Shown one piece after another: positions 1 through 8,382 of a DNA stretch of 64,000 bases. Below the pieces are notes generated by a model. That model saw only the letters and a list, made by a program, of their open reading frames with translations. It did no database searches and was not told the DNA's origin. Position numbers and translations under genes: made by a program. Numbering within the stretch: position 1 is the first letter of the stretch; each line of letters begins with the position of its first letter. The DNA comes from an uncultured Shinella sp. Lineage in GTDB: Bacteria; Pseudomonadota; Alphaproteobacteria; Rhizobiales; Rhizobiaceae. The DNA is taken from the NCBI RefSeq assembly GCF_946479415.1, contig NZ_CAMLFY010000013.1, forward strand, positions 1 through 64,000. The letters run 5' to 3'.

Positions 1-471
1 CGGCGCTTCGCCATTGGCGATGAGCAGCGCGACCTGTTCGGGCGTCGTCAGCAGGATGTCGGGCGGGTTCAGCCTCTGGCGCTGGCGTTTGGATTGCGGC
101 GTGTCGCCGGTGCGGGTCTCCACCGTGATCGGCAGGCCCATTTCCGAAACCGGCTTCATCAGGTTGCGCTCGATATCGACGGCGAGCGCCTTGAGCGGTG
201 AGATGTAAAGCGTGTGGACGCCGGTGAAGGCCGAGCCCGGTGGTATCTTTCCGCGATGGGTGAGATCGGTCAGCGCCGGCAGGAAGCCGGCAAGCGTCTT
301 GCCCGCACCGGTCGGCGCGATCAGCAGCAGGCTTTCGCCGGTATGAGCGCGGACGAGCAGCTCCATCTGATGCGCGCGCGGCTGCCAGCCCTTGTCCGCG
401 AACCAGCGGGTGAAGGATGGAGGCAACAAAGAGAGGCCGTGGGCGGCATGGCTGAGGTGAGAATCGGGCAC
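1..471 (-). CDS. Lhr-type DEXH-box helicase, N-terminal part (partial)
   Basis: The first 157 residues of a superfamily 2 helicase run off the left edge of the window. Visible are a Q-motif-like WQPRAHQ at about residues 29-35, Walker A APTGAGKT at 52-59, motif Ia SPLKAL near 91 and TTPE near 142. This arrangement matches the Lhr-like helicases found beside ATP-dependent DNA ligases in proteobacteria, which act in DNA repair. The start is GTG at 471; an in-frame TAG lies three codons upstream and no other start codon intervenes. Whether the ligase and nuclease partners follow cannot be seen here. Confidence 0.85.
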   Translation of the reverse strand, partial: MPDSHLSHAAHGLSLLPPSFTRWFADKGWQPRAHQMELLVRAHTGESLLLIAPTGAGKTLAGFLPALTDLTHRGKIPPGSAFTGVHTLYISPLKALAVDIERNLMKPVSEMGLPITVETRTGDTPQSKRQRQRLNPPDILLTTPEQVALLIANGEAP

Positions 472-673
472 GGCGTTAAGCTAATTCACGCGAGCGGAAA
501 GAAAAGCGTCCCCTGCAACAATCTCCGCGAACCGTTGAAATACGAGGCTTTCAGGGCGATCCCGGCTTTTCACGAGGCATACACGAGGCCGTTATCGCGG
601 AAGAAACATGAAACTTTTCGTGCGGGCCCTCCGTTTACCGCCCCGTGACAGAGAAATTGATAGGAGATTTCCC

Positions 674-955
674 ATGAAGAAGATTGTTCTTGCTCTGGCC
701 GCCCTTTCGTTTTCTGCAGGCGCGGCACTGGCCGAAAACCCCTATGTCGGCCGCACCGACGTGATCCAGTCCGGCCCGAATGCCGGCCAGGCGATCATGC
801 ACCCCGAGGTGAACGACCTCGATATGGGCACCACGGCGTCCATCACGTCGAACGACACCGCGCGTCAGGTCCCGAACGAGACCAATGAGCAGCTGGCTGA
901 TCCCGGCGCCAACCGTTACGGCGATTCCGATCCGGGCAGCATGCAGTACGACTGA
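674..955 (+). CDS. small exported protein, relative of the 23-24.6 kb cluster
   Basis: A 93-residue protein with a clear Sec signal peptide, cleaved after about residue 21 (ALA|ENPY). The mature part starts ENPYVGRTDV, then SGPNAGQ and TTASI, and ends with a NRYGD motif. The same blocks occur in five tandem genes at 23086-24561, so this is a dispersed paralogue. Such short rhizobial proteins resemble the DUF680-type group; function is unknown. The start at 674 was chosen because GGAG sits just upstream (663-666) and the signal peptide begins there; longer in-frame extensions look non-coding. A strong hairpin follows the gene. Confidence 0.85.
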   Translation: MKKIVLALAALSFSAGAALAENPYVGRTDVIQSGPNAGQAIMHPEVNDLDMGTTASITSNDTARQVPNETNEQLADPGANRYGDSDPGSMQYD

Positions 956-992
956 GTGCGCTCAACGCATCACGACCTGACCCAAGCAGGTC

Positions 993-1023
993 TTCGGCCC
1001 TTCCGGTATCCGGGAGGGCCGAA
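993..1023 (+). terminator. hairpin terminator between convergent genes
   Basis: A near-perfect 14-bp stem (TTCGGCCCT arm at 993, AGGGCCGAA arm ending at 1023; one G-T pair) closes on a TAT loop. It is followed by TGCGTTT, a weak T tract on the + strand. It lies between the exported-protein gene and the converging YitT-family gene and probably ends transcription from the left. Confidence 0.7.
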
Positions 1024-1036
1024 TGCGTTTGGGGGT

Positions 1037-1672
1037 TTACATCGCGATATAGCGGTCGGCGCGATGGTTGACGGTGAGGAAGAGGTTCAGCACCACGGCG
1101 CCGACGACCGAGCAGAGCACGATGAAGGGGGCGGCTACGGCAAAGGCGGCGATCAGCACGAAGAGATCGAAGGCGAGCTGCACGAGGCCGGCGCGGATGC
1201 CGAAGCGCTCCTGTAGATAGACCGCAAGAACCCCCACGCCGCCAAGGCTGGCGCGGTGGCGATAGAGGCCGAGCAGGCCGAAGCCGAGCAGGATGCCGGC
1301 CAGCACAGCCGTCCACATCGGATCGATGCTTTCGATGCGCACGAAATGCGGCTGGAACTCGGTGATGATGGAGGTCATGGTCACGGCCAGCACGGTCTTG
1401 ATGGTGAAGCCCCAGCCGAGGCGTTTCAGCGCGAGAATGTAGAAGGGGATGTTCACGACGGTGTAGTAGAGGCCGAAGCTGATACCTGTGAGATAGTGCA
1501 GGATGAAGGCGACGCCGGCGGTGCCGCTGGCCACCAGCCCGGCGCTGCTCATCAGCGCAAGACCGAGGGCCGCGATCATGCTGCTCGCAAACAAGCCCTG
1601 CGCATCTTCCAGCGGCGTGTGGCGGGTGGGGGTGGGATTCCAGAAGCCGAAACGCCGCTTGTCGCCGTCCAT
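1037..1672 (-). CDS. YitT-family (DUF161) integral membrane protein
   Basis: A 211-residue membrane protein with five to six hydrophobic segments. Landmarks are GTAGVAFILHYLTG in the second segment, a short basic loop GLYRHRASLGG and an N-terminal cytoplasmic stretch. This is the pattern of the YitT/DUF161 N-terminal family, whose transport role is not established. The start at 1672 has GGAG 6-10 bases upstream; the open frame continues further upstream but without homology-like sequence. It stands alone between a terminator hairpin and the methyltransferase gene. Confidence 0.82.
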   Translation of the reverse strand: MDGDKRRFGFWNPTPTRHTPLEDAQGLFASSMIAALGLALMSSAGLVASGTAGVAFILHYLTGISFGLYYTVVNIPFYILALKRLGWGFTIKTVLAVTMTSIITEFQPHFVRIESIDPMWTAVLAGILLGFGLLGLYRHRASLGGVGVLAVYLQERFGIRAGLVQLAFDLFVLIAAFAVAAPFIVLCSVVGAVVLNLFLTVNHRADRYIAM

Positions 1673-1748
1673 GGCCGATCTCCGATGATTTTTATCGTTG
1701 TATAGGGCGTCGCCGCTTGCGTGAAGCCTATGACTTTTTGCGCGACGC

Positions 1749-2690
1749 CTATGGCTGGCGCCGGGCAAGGAACAGCAGGCCATGCACCGGCTGGCCGCCA
1801 TCCTGGCGGATCACGCTTCTTTCCAGCGCCACCAGCTCGAAGCCGGTCTCGGCCATCCGCCTGCGGATAAAAGCCTCGGGGTGGGCGTAGCGCAGCGAGG
1901 GGCGCAGCACGGGCGCCTCGCCATCGCCGCCATCCTCCACGGAGAAGGCGAAGAGGCTGCCGGGCTTGGCAAGCCGCGCGACGCTCGCAAACACCTGTCC
2001 CAGATCGCCGAGATACATCAGCACGTCGGCAGCGCTGACGAGATCGGCGCGAGACTCCGGAAGATCACCGAAGAGGCCGCTGTCTTCTGCCGGCAGGGAA
2101 AGGTCGGCCTGTGCGAGATGGTCATAGACGGCCTTCTCTTCCGCCTTGGCCAGCATGCCGGCGGAGAGATCGAAACCTTCGAGGCGGCCGGCATTGCGGC
2201 GGAATTCTGCGCCGAACAGGCCGGTGCCGCAGCCGATATCGGCGACGAGGCCGAAATGCGCATCGTCGCCGGAATGCTTGCGCACGAGTTTTGCGAGCGT
2301 CTGCGGCACGGTATAGTCGAGCCGCTCGACCAGCGCGGTATCGAAGCGGTCGGCATAGTCGTCGAACAGGCGTTCGACATAGTGCATCGGCGGGGCGGCG
2401 GGGGCTTCAGCCATCCCGAGCACGGCAAGTTTCAGGCTGGCGCCGAAAATATCGGAGGGATCGAGCGCGATGACCTTTTCAAGGGCGGCGGCGGCTGCCT
2501 CCTTCCGGCCCGATTTCTCGGCATATTCGGCGAGCCGGAACCAGCCGGCGGCCCAGCCCGGCACCTGCTCGAGCGCCTGTTCCATGATTTCCTGCGCCTC
2601 CGCGAACTCGCCCGATTCCGCAAACATGCGGGCATAATCGGCGCGGCGGTCGGCGATGAGATCGCCGGAGGAGAAATGCGGGCTCGTCAT
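1749..2690 (-). CDS. TPR-containing SAM-dependent methyltransferase
   Basis: A 313-residue protein. Residues about 15-90 form one or two TPR-like helical repeats (EFAEAQEIMEQALEQ..., AALEKVIALDPSD). A class I methyltransferase domain follows, with motif I VADIGCGTGLFG, motif II GFDLSAGM and an ADVLMYLGDL segment. This combination is common in alphaproteobacteria and the substrate is unknown. The ATG at 2690 is preferred over one 51 bases upstream because the extra residues look like low-value sequence; neither start has a strong ribosome site. Confidence 0.82.
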   Translation of the reverse strand: MTSPHFSSGDLIADRRADYARMFAESGEFAEAQEIMEQALEQVPGWAAGWFRLAEYAEKSGRKEAAAAALEKVIALDPSDIFGASLKLAVLGMAEAPAAPPMHYVERLFDDYADRFDTALVERLDYTVPQTLAKLVRKHSGDDAHFGLVADIGCGTGLFGAEFRRNAGRLEGFDLSAGMLAKAEEKAVYDHLAQADLSLPAEDSGLFGDLPESRADLVSAADVLMYLGDLGQVFASVARLAKPGSLFAFSVEDGGDGEAPVLRPSLRYAHPEAFIRRRMAETGFELVALERSVIRQDGGQPVHGLLFLARRQP

Positions 2691-2833
2691 GGGGGCTCGG
2701 ATCTGGAAACGGATGGCCGCTACATGGCAGGGCGGCGGCAAAAGGCAAGCGAATTCTCGTGAGCGGCCGTTGCTTGCCGCAGGCGGGGCGAACGCTTATC
2801 TCAGGGGCAAACGAATTTTTGGAGAATCAGCAG

Positions 2834-3100
2834 ATGTCGAATGGCGTGAACGGGTTTCTGGGCGATAGCCCCCTGCGCGTGCTCATCAAGCTCCTGATCC
2901 TGTCGGTGGCCGTCGGCTTCCTGATGTCGATCTTCGGGCTCTACCCTGATGATATCCTGTTTGCCGCGCGCGATTTCGTCCTCGATCTCTGGCACACCGG
3001 CTTCAAGACGCTCGGCCGCCTCGGCGATTACCTGCTGCTCGGCGCCGTCATCGTTATTCCCATCTTCATCCTCATCCGCCTTCTGAGCTATCGCCGCTGA
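2834..3100 (+). CDS. small membrane protein, DUF6460-like
   Basis: An 88-residue protein with two hydrophobic helices (about residues 13-35 and 62-84) separated by an amphipathic segment LWHTGFKTLGRLGDY. It resembles a short alphaproteobacterial membrane family of unknown function (DUF6460 by recollection). GGAG at 2820-2824 supports the ATG at 2834. It ends two bases before the CAP-lipoprotein gene, so the two are probably co-transcribed. Confidence 0.75.
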   Translation: MSNGVNGFLGDSPLRVLIKLLILSVAVGFLMSIFGLYPDDILFAARDFVLDLWHTGFKTLGRLGDYLLLGAVIVIPIFILIRLLSYRR

Positions 3101-3102
3101 CC

Positions 3103-3591
3103 ATGCTGACCCGTCGCACCTTTCTTGCCGCTTCGGCGGCGGCCATCGCGGCGCTTGCAGCCGGCTGTTCCACCACCAGCGTGCTGACGCCCTCGGCCGG
3201 CACCGGCAGCGACCAGACGGCCGCCTCGCTCGGCCTCGTCAACAAGCTCCGCGCCGAGCGTGGCCTGTCGGCGCTCGTCATCGACAAGCAGGCGCAGCGC
3301 GCCGCCATGGACCAGGCGAGCCGCATGGCCTCCGCCGGCAAGATGGAACACAATATCGGCTTCGGCGCGAATTTCCTGAAGCGCATGAAGGGCATGGAGG
3401 TGGCGCTGCCGGCGGCGGAAAACATCGCGGTCGGCCAGGACAGCGCCGCGGAAGCCTTCGACGCCTGGTATCGCTCGCCGAAACATCTCGTCAACATGCT
3501 GGGCGCCGACTATCGCGGGCTCGGCGTCGCCATGGTTTCCAATCCGGCTTCGGGCGGGCAGCCGTATTGGGCGATGGTGCTGTCAGGCTGA
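3103..3591 (+). CDS. CAP-domain (SCP/PR1-like) lipoprotein
   Basis: A 162-residue protein. It opens with a twin-arginine N-region (LTRRTF) and a hydrophobic stretch leading to lipobox LAAGC with Cys22, so it is likely an exported lipoprotein. Residues about 43-160 form a CAP domain: LVNKLRAERGLSAL, MEHNIGFG, ENIAVG and a W-Y-SPKHLVNML motif with the domain's usual His and Glu. CAP proteins of bacteria have been linked to cell-envelope functions; the activity here is unknown. It begins two bases after the preceding small membrane protein gene. Confidence 0.88.
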   Translation: MLTRRTFLAASAAAIAALAAGCSTTSVLTPSAGTGSDQTAASLGLVNKLRAERGLSALVIDKQAQRAAMDQASRMASAGKMEHNIGFGANFLKRMKGMEVALPAAENIAVGQDSAAEAFDAWYRSPKHLVNMLGADYRGLGVAMVSNPASGGQPYWAMVLSG

Positions 3592-3612
3592 GCGCTTCGC
3601 CCCTCACCCTAA

Positions 3613-3743
3613 CCCTCTCCCCGCAAGCGGGGAGAGGGGACGTGGCTCATGTCGCCATGCCGTGGCGCACGGCTTAGAAACAATGGGTGAGTAACTCGGC
3701 GAGCGGCGATGTTTCTTCCTTCTCCCCGCTTGCGGGGAGAAGG
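3613..3743. repeat. paired GC-rich palindromes (rhizobial intergenic repeat)
   Basis: Two perfect palindromes lie in the 200-bp gap before the MATE gene. The first (3613-3638) has 12-bp arms CCCTCTCCCCGC around AA. The second (3718-3743) has 12-bp arms CCTTCTCCCCGC around TT, followed by TGCCGGCAGGCGGATGAGG. A related pair occurs at 8234-8335. They look like a dispersed REP/RIME-type element and may also act as transcript terminators. Confidence 0.7.
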
Positions 3744-3791
3744 TGCCGGCAGGCGGATGAGGGGCTGGAAAGCCATGAGGGGGGAGTTTGC

Positions 3792-5153
3792 ATGAATGCC
3801 ACGGCAGTAAGCGAAAACGACGGGTCCGGTCCCTTCGAGGTGACGCACCGGCTGGTGCTGGCGATCGCCATTCCCATGACGCTCGGCTTTCTCACGACGC
3901 CGCTGATCGGCCTGACGGATACGGCGGTGGCCGGGCGCCTCGGCTCGGCGGATGCGCTGGCCGGCATGGCCGTCGCCGCCATCATCTTCGACCTGCTGCT
4001 CGGCAGCTTCAATTTTCTGCGCGCCTCGACGACGGGACTGGTGGCGCAGGCCTTCGGCCGCGGCGACCGGCGTGAGGAACAGGCGGTCTACTGGCGCTCG
4101 CTCACCATCGCGCTCTGTTCGGGCTTCGTGCTGATGCTGCTGTCGCCGCTGTTGCTGTCCGGCGGGCTTTTCCTGATGGCGCCGACGCCTGAGGTGGCCG
4201 AGGTCGCCTCGACCTATTTCATGATCCGGGTGCTCTCCGCCCCCATGGCGCTCGCCAACTATGCGTTGCTCGGCTTCGTGCTCGGGCGCGGGCAGGGCAT
4301 GACGGGGCTGCTGTTGCAGGCGATCATCAACGGCATCAACATCGTGCTGTCGATCACGCTCGGCCTCGGGCTCGGCTGGGGCATTGCCGGCATCGCCTGG
4401 GGCACGTTCACAGGCGAAACGGTGGGCATGCTGGCCGGGCTTGCCATCGTCGTCTCGCGCTTCGAACGCGCCGACCGGCCCTCGCGGGCGGAAATCTTCG
4501 CGCCGGCACGGCTGAAGGCGCTGTTTTCGCTCAACCGCGATATCATGATCCGCACTTTCGTGCTGATCGGCGCCTTCGCCATCATGACCCGCATCGGCTC
4601 CTCGATGGGGCCTTTGGCGCTGGCGGCCAATGCGGTTCTCATGAACATCTTCCTCGTCGCCGGCTATTATCTCGACGGCATCGCCAATGCGGCGGAGCAG
4701 CTTGTGGGCCGCGCCTTCGGGGCGCATTTCAAGCCGGCCTTCGACCGGGCGGTGAAGCTCACATGTCTCTGGTCGCTCGGCCTCGGCGTCGTCACCACCG
4801 GGCTTTTCCTGATCTTCGGAGCTGATATCGTCGGCCTGTTGACGACGACGGAAAGCGTGCGGGCCGAGGCGGCGAAATACCTGCCCTGGGCGGCGCTGAC
4901 GGCGATCACCGGAGCGCTGGCGTTCCAGATGGATGGCGTGTTCATCGGCGCGACCTGGTCGAGCGCCATGCGCAATATGATGCTTTTGGCCTTCGTCGGC
5001 TATCTCGCGGCGCTTGCCGTCTTCGTGCCGCTGTTGGGCAATCACGGCCTGTGGCTGGCGCTCAATCTCTTCCTGGCTTTCCGGGGGATTTTTCTGGCGC
5101 TGCGCCTGCCGGCACTCGCCGGCCGGCAGTTTTCCGTGGCAAACCGGAGCTGA
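3792..5153 (+). CDS. MATE-family efflux transporter (DinF subtype)
   Basis: A 453-residue integral membrane protein with about 12 helices arranged in two related halves. The N-terminal half carries PMTLGFLTTPLIGLTDTAVAGRLGSAD, a MATE/DinF hallmark, here split as TPLIGLTDTAVAGRLGS. These transporters exchange cations for drugs or metabolites across the inner membrane. The ATG at 3792 has GGGGAG eight bases upstream and places the first helix correctly; an upstream in-frame extension covers only a palindromic repeat. It is a single gene with no visible regulator beside it. Confidence 0.9.
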   Translation: MNATAVSENDGSGPFEVTHRLVLAIAIPMTLGFLTTPLIGLTDTAVAGRLGSADALAGMAVAAIIFDLLLGSFNFLRASTTGLVAQAFGRGDRREEQAVYWRSLTIALCSGFVLMLLSPLLLSGGLFLMAPTPEVAEVASTYFMIRVLSAPMALANYALLGFVLGRGQGMTGLLLQAIINGINIVLSITLGLGLGWGIAGIAWGTFTGETVGMLAGLAIVVSRFERADRPSRAEIFAPARLKALFSLNRDIMIRTFVLIGAFAIMTRIGSSMGPLALAANAVLMNIFLVAGYYLDGIANAAEQLVGRAFGAHFKPAFDRAVKLTCLWSLGLGVVTTGLFLIFGADIVGLLTTTESVRAEAAKYLPWAALTAITGALAFQMDGVFIGATWSSAMRNMMLLAFVGYLAALAVFVPLLGNHGLWLALNLFLAFRGIFLALRLPALAGRQFSVANRS

Positions 5154-5175
5154 TCTCCGGCGAGGCAGCCGGCAT

Positions 5176-5373
5176 TCAAGCCGGCTGGATGCGTCCGAGG
5201 TTCAGACCCAGGAGATCGAGAGGGTTTTCCGGCCGTTTCGATTTTTCGCCGTCTTCCGCGTAGATATCGGCCCTGGCGCGCAGCCAGTGCGTATATTCGC
5301 GGCCTTCCGGCCGGCCTTCCTCTTCCCAGATCTCGTGCGCCCTTTTGCGGATCCGTTCGTTTTGATCGTCCAT
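5176..5373 (-). CDS. DUF2934 protein
   Basis: A 65-residue charged protein beginning MDDQNERIRKRAHEIW. The signature RIRxRAxEIWxxEGRPEGRxxxHW is the core of DUF2934, a short rhizobial family of unknown function, often near stress genes. The start at 5373 is preceded by AAGGGATGA. It lies downstream of pyrD on the same strand with a 149-base gap, so it may have its own promoter. Confidence 0.83.
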   Translation of the reverse strand: MDDQNERIRKRAHEIWEEEGRPEGREYTHWLRARADIYAEDGEKSKRPENPLDLLGLNLGRIQPA

Positions 5374-5522
5374 GGTGTCATCCCTTCCTGGCCTTTTGGC
5401 CGTTATCAGGCGGGATCGGTGCAGGCTACCGTCGATGCGAATCGGCTTCTGCCGAACACTCCACCCGCAAGAGCTAAACCCTGAGGGAGGACTTTGGTTC
5501 CGCTGTGACGCGGGCGTGGCGA

Positions 5523-6611
5523 TCAGAGGGCGCGATCGGCCCAATGGCTTGTGCGGGTGCCGCGCAGCGCGGAAATCGAAGCGATCTGCTCGCGATCACA
5601 AATGCGCGAGAGGCCGCCGACGATTTCGCCCGGTAGCGTCGGGCCGGCATAGACCATGCAGGAATAGAGCTGCACGAGGTTGGCGCCGGCGCGGATCTTC
5701 TCCGCCGCCGTCTCCGCCGAGGAGACGCCGCCGACGCCGATGATCGGCAGGGTTTCTCCGACGCGCCTGCGCATCTTGGCCAGCACCACCGTGGACTTTT
5801 CGAAGAGCGGTTTTCCCGAGAGGCCGCCGGCCTCGCCTGCATGGGTGACGTTGCGCAGGCCGGCGCGCGACAGGGTGGTGTTGGAGACGATCAGGCCGTC
5901 GAGCGGATGGGCGAGCGCCACCTCGGCGATGTCGTCGAGGCCTTCCTCGGTGAGATCGGGCGCGATCTTCAGGAAGACCGCAACCTGGCGGCCGCTGCGC
6001 GTCGCCTCTTCGGCGCGGGCGGAAAGCACGGCGGAGAGCAGCGCATGCAGGCTTTCCTTCGCCTGCAGGTCGCGCAGGCCCGGCGTGTTGGGCGAGGAAA
6101 TGTTGGCGGTGAAATAGCGCGCGACATCGTAAAAGGTGCGGATGCCGGCGACATAATCGGCGATGCGGTCTTCGCTGTCCTTGTTGGCGCCGATATTGAC
6201 GCCGATCAGCGCATCGCGCCGGCAAGCCTTCAGCCGTTCCAGCGCGGCGGCATGGCCTTCATTGTTGAAGCCGAGGCGGTTGATGACGGCATCGTCCTCG
6301 ACGAGGCGGAAGATGCGCGGCTTCGGGTTGCCTGCCTGCGCGCGCGGCGTCACCGTGCCGATCTCGGTGAAGCCGAAGCCGAGGCGCAGCAGCGCTTCCG
6401 GCACCTCGGCATTCTTGTCGTAGCCGGCGGCGAGGCCGATCGGATTGGGGAAGGTCAGGCCGGCGATGGTCTGGGCCAGCCGCGGATCGGCCTTGGCGGG
6501 GCAGGCGGGCACGATACCGGTCTTCAGCGCGGTGATGGACAGGCCATGCGCGGTTTCCGGATCGAAGAGGAAGAGGCCCTTGCGGCCAAGCGTCGAAAGC
6601 AGGGACATCAC
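5523..6611 (-). CDS. pyrD: dihydroorotate dehydrogenase (quinone), class 2
   Basis: A 362-residue enzyme that oxidises dihydroorotate to orotate in pyrimidine synthesis, passing electrons to membrane quinones. The N-terminal helices (about 1-40) are the class 2 membrane-associating extension. The FMN barrel shows GLAAGYDKNA, EIGTVTPRAQAGN, the catalytic-loop NISSPNTPG, and the phosphate-binding IIGVGGVSS and LVQLYSCMVY motifs. Its ATG overlaps the stop of the upstream DUF952 gene by four bases, so the two are translationally coupled. Confidence 0.97.
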   Translation of the reverse strand: MMSLLSTLGRKGLFLFDPETAHGLSITALKTGIVPACPAKADPRLAQTIAGLTFPNPIGLAAGYDKNAEVPEALLRLGFGFTEIGTVTPRAQAGNPKPRIFRLVEDDAVINRLGFNNEGHAAALERLKACRRDALIGVNIGANKDSEDRIADYVAGIRTFYDVARYFTANISSPNTPGLRDLQAKESLHALLSAVLSARAEEATRSGRQVAVFLKIAPDLTEEGLDDIAEVALAHPLDGLIVSNTTLSRAGLRNVTHAGEAGGLSGKPLFEKSTVVLAKMRRRVGETLPIIGVGGVSSAETAAEKIRAGANLVQLYSCMVYAGPTLPGEIVGGLSRICDREQIASISALRGTRTSHWADRAL

Positions 6612-6952
6612 AGCATCTCCGGAAACTGGTGGGCGCCATCGGGACCGAGCGGCAGGGGTTTTTCCCAGAGCACGGCGGACAGCGGCAGGGCGGCATAGAG
6701 GTGGGGGAAGAGATCGCCGCCGCGCGAGGGCTCGAAGACCAGCTTCTCGCCGAGCGCGTCACCATCCACGGCCACGAGCAGCAGGTCCGTCTGGCCGGCA
6801 AAATGGCGGGCGGCGGTTTCCTTCGCCTGGGGAGCGGTGGAGAAATGGATATAGCCGTCGGTCAGGTCGATGGCGGCACCCTCGAAAATCCCGGCCGCTT
6901 TGGCATTTTGCCACAGACTTGCCGGAACGATCTTGTAGATTGTTTTGGCCAT
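6608..6952 (-). CDS. DUF952 protein
   Basis: A 114-residue protein of the DUF952 family, recognisable from TIYKIVPASLWQ at the N-terminus and DGYIHFSTAPQAKETAARHF in the middle, ending with a P-L-P-LGPDGAHQFP block. Its activity is unknown. The start at 6952 follows GGGAGA. It is the first gene of a two-gene unit with pyrD (four-base overlap), an arrangement frequent in Rhizobiales. Confidence 0.9.
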   Translation of the reverse strand: MAKTIYKIVPASLWQNAKAAGIFEGAAIDLTDGYIHFSTAPQAKETAARHFAGQTDLLLVAVDGDALGEKLVFEPSRGGDLFPHLYAALPLSAVLWEKPLPLGPDGAHQFPEML

Positions 6953-7040
6953 CTCGTCCGTTTCTCCCTTGCCTGCCGTGTTCAACGGTAGCGCTTGCCG
7001 CAAAGAACGGCTGTTGTCCACGGCTCCTGGAGGATTTTGC

Positions 7041-7469
7041 ATGCGAATCTCTGCTCTGCCCCTGACCTTCGCCGCTTTCGTCCTCGCAGGCTCCGCCCAT
7101 GCGGACGGCGAGGGGCGCTACCGCATGGAAAAGACCGATACCGGTTTCATCCGCCTCGACACCGCCTCGGGCGATATCTCGCTCTGCCGGGAGAAGGACG
7201 GCCAGATCGTCTGCCGCATGGCGGCCGACGAGCGCGCGGCCTTCGAGAAGGAACTCGACCTGCTCACCAAACGCGTGGAAGCATTGGAAAAGGGCGGTAC
7301 AACCGCTCTGACGGATGCAAAACCCTCGCTACCGACGGATGAAGAGATTGACCGGACCATGACCGTCATGGAAAAGATGATGCAGAGGTTCATGGGCATC
7401 GTGAAAAACCTCGAGGACGGAGAGGAGAAAGCCGTTCCCGAGAAAGGCGCGGACCCGCAGAAGACCTGA
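7041..7469 (+). CDS. exported protein with C-terminal helical segment
   Basis: A 142-residue protein with a Sec signal peptide (cleavage likely at AHA|DGEG, residue 21). Next comes a short beta-like segment with two cysteines spaced SLCREKDGQIVC (possible disulfide), then a coiled-coil-prone stretch LTKRVEALEKGG and a Met-rich helix near 110-125. I do not assign a family; similar short periplasmic proteins occur in rhizobia. GGAGG at 7029-7033 supports the start. It is divergent from DUF952-pyrD. Confidence 0.78.
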   Translation: MRISALPLTFAAFVLAGSAHADGEGRYRMEKTDTGFIRLDTASGDISLCREKDGQIVCRMAADERAAFEKELDLLTKRVEALEKGGTTALTDAKPSLPTDEEIDRTMTVMEKMMQRFMGIVKNLEDGEEKAVPEKGADPQKT

Positions 7470-7510
7470 CGGAGAGCCTGCGCCCGCGCCGCCTCCGTCG
7501 TCAGGTCCCA

Positions 7511-7535
7511 TACTCTTGGGCCATTTACTCTTGGG
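7511..7535 (+). repeat. 10-bp direct repeat before the LuxR regulator
   Basis: TACTCTTGGG occurs at 7511-7520 and again at 7526-7535, a 15-bp period, ending just before the ribosome site of the response regulator. It could be a binding site for a dimeric regulator or a small local duplication. Confidence 0.5.
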
Positions 7536-7544
7536 AGGGAGCGC

Positions 7545-8198
7545 ATGGCATCGGCACTCACGATCATCATCGCGGACGACCATCCGCTGTTTCGCGGCGC
7601 CCTGAAACAGGCGCTGACGGGCATGGACGGCAATCCCGATATCGTCGAGGCCGGGGATTTCGAGGCGGCGCGCAAGGCCGCCGAGACAAACCCCAATGCC
7701 GACCTGCTGCTGCTCGATCTCGCCATGCCCGGCGTCAGCGGCCTTTCGGGCCTCATCTCGCTGCGCGCCGAATTCCAGAGCCTGCCGGTCGTCATCGTCT
7801 CGGCCAGCGACGATCCCGTCACCATCCGCCGCGCGCTCGATCTCGGCGCCTCCGGCTTCATCTCCAAATCGGCCTCCATCGAGGATATCCGCGAGGGCAT
7901 CGCTTCGGTGCTGGCCGGCAATATCTATACGCCCGGCGGCTATGTGCGCGGGCCGGAGCAGGACAGCGAGGTGGCCGATCTCATCGCACGGCTGCGCACG
8001 CTGACCCCGCAGCAATCACGCGTGCTCGCCATGCTTGCCGAGGGCCTGCTCAACAAGCAGATCGCCTACGAACTCGGCGTCTCCGAGGCCACCATCAAGG
8101 CGCATGTCTCGGCGATCCTCCTGAAGCTCAATGTCGACAGCCGCACCCAGGCAGTCATCCAGCTCGGCAAGATCGGCGCGGCACAGGCGGCGGCTTGA
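7545..8198 (+). CDS. LuxR-family response regulator (CrbR/AgmR-like)
   Basis: A 217-residue two-component regulator. The receiver domain (about 5-125) has the acidic pair DD at 11-12, phospho-acceptor Asp58 in LLLLDLAMPG and the conserved Lys in GFISKSA. A LuxR/GerE helix-turn-helix follows (about 150-205; LTPQQSRVLAMLAEGLLNKQ, then VSEATIKAHVSAIL). It converges on the SLC5-fused hybrid kinase at 8383, the gene pairing seen for CrbS/CrbR systems that control acetate or related carbon use. That partnership is inferred from context. Confidence 0.9.
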   Translation: MASALTIIIADDHPLFRGALKQALTGMDGNPDIVEAGDFEAARKAAETNPNADLLLLDLAMPGVSGLSGLISLRAEFQSLPVVIVSASDDPVTIRRALDLGASGFISKSASIEDIREGIASVLAGNIYTPGGYVRGPEQDSEVADLIARLRTLTPQQSRVLAMLAEGLLNKQIAYELGVSEATIKAHVSAILLKLNVDSRTQAVIQLGKIGAAQAAA

Positions 8199-8233
8199 AG
8201 GTTCCAGTCTGAGGGCCGAAGGCCCCTCCCCAA

Positions 8234-8335
8234 CCCCTCCCCACAAGGGGGAGGGGCTTACCGTGCGGCATCCTCGGGGCTCCAAAGTCGAGGGAAGAGC
8301 AGGCTGCTGGCCTTTCTCCCCCCTTGTGGGGGAGA
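8234..8335. repeat. second copy of the paired GC-rich palindromes
   Basis: Hairpins at 8234-8256 (CCCCTCCCC / GGGGAGGGG) and 8315-8335 (TCTCCCCC / GGGGGAGA), the latter followed by TGCCGGCAGGCAGAGAGGG. The layout matches the element at 3613-3743. It fills the gap between two converging genes and probably serves as a bidirectional terminator. Confidence 0.65.
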
Positions 8336-8382
8336 TGCCGGCAGGCAGAGAGGGCCTTTTGCTGACAGCCGCGACGCTTCCG

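Noticed and set aside
3609..5045. Minus-strand 478-codon frame opposite the MATE gene
   Set aside because: Low-complexity Arg/His/Gln-rich product; the MATE protein explains the region.
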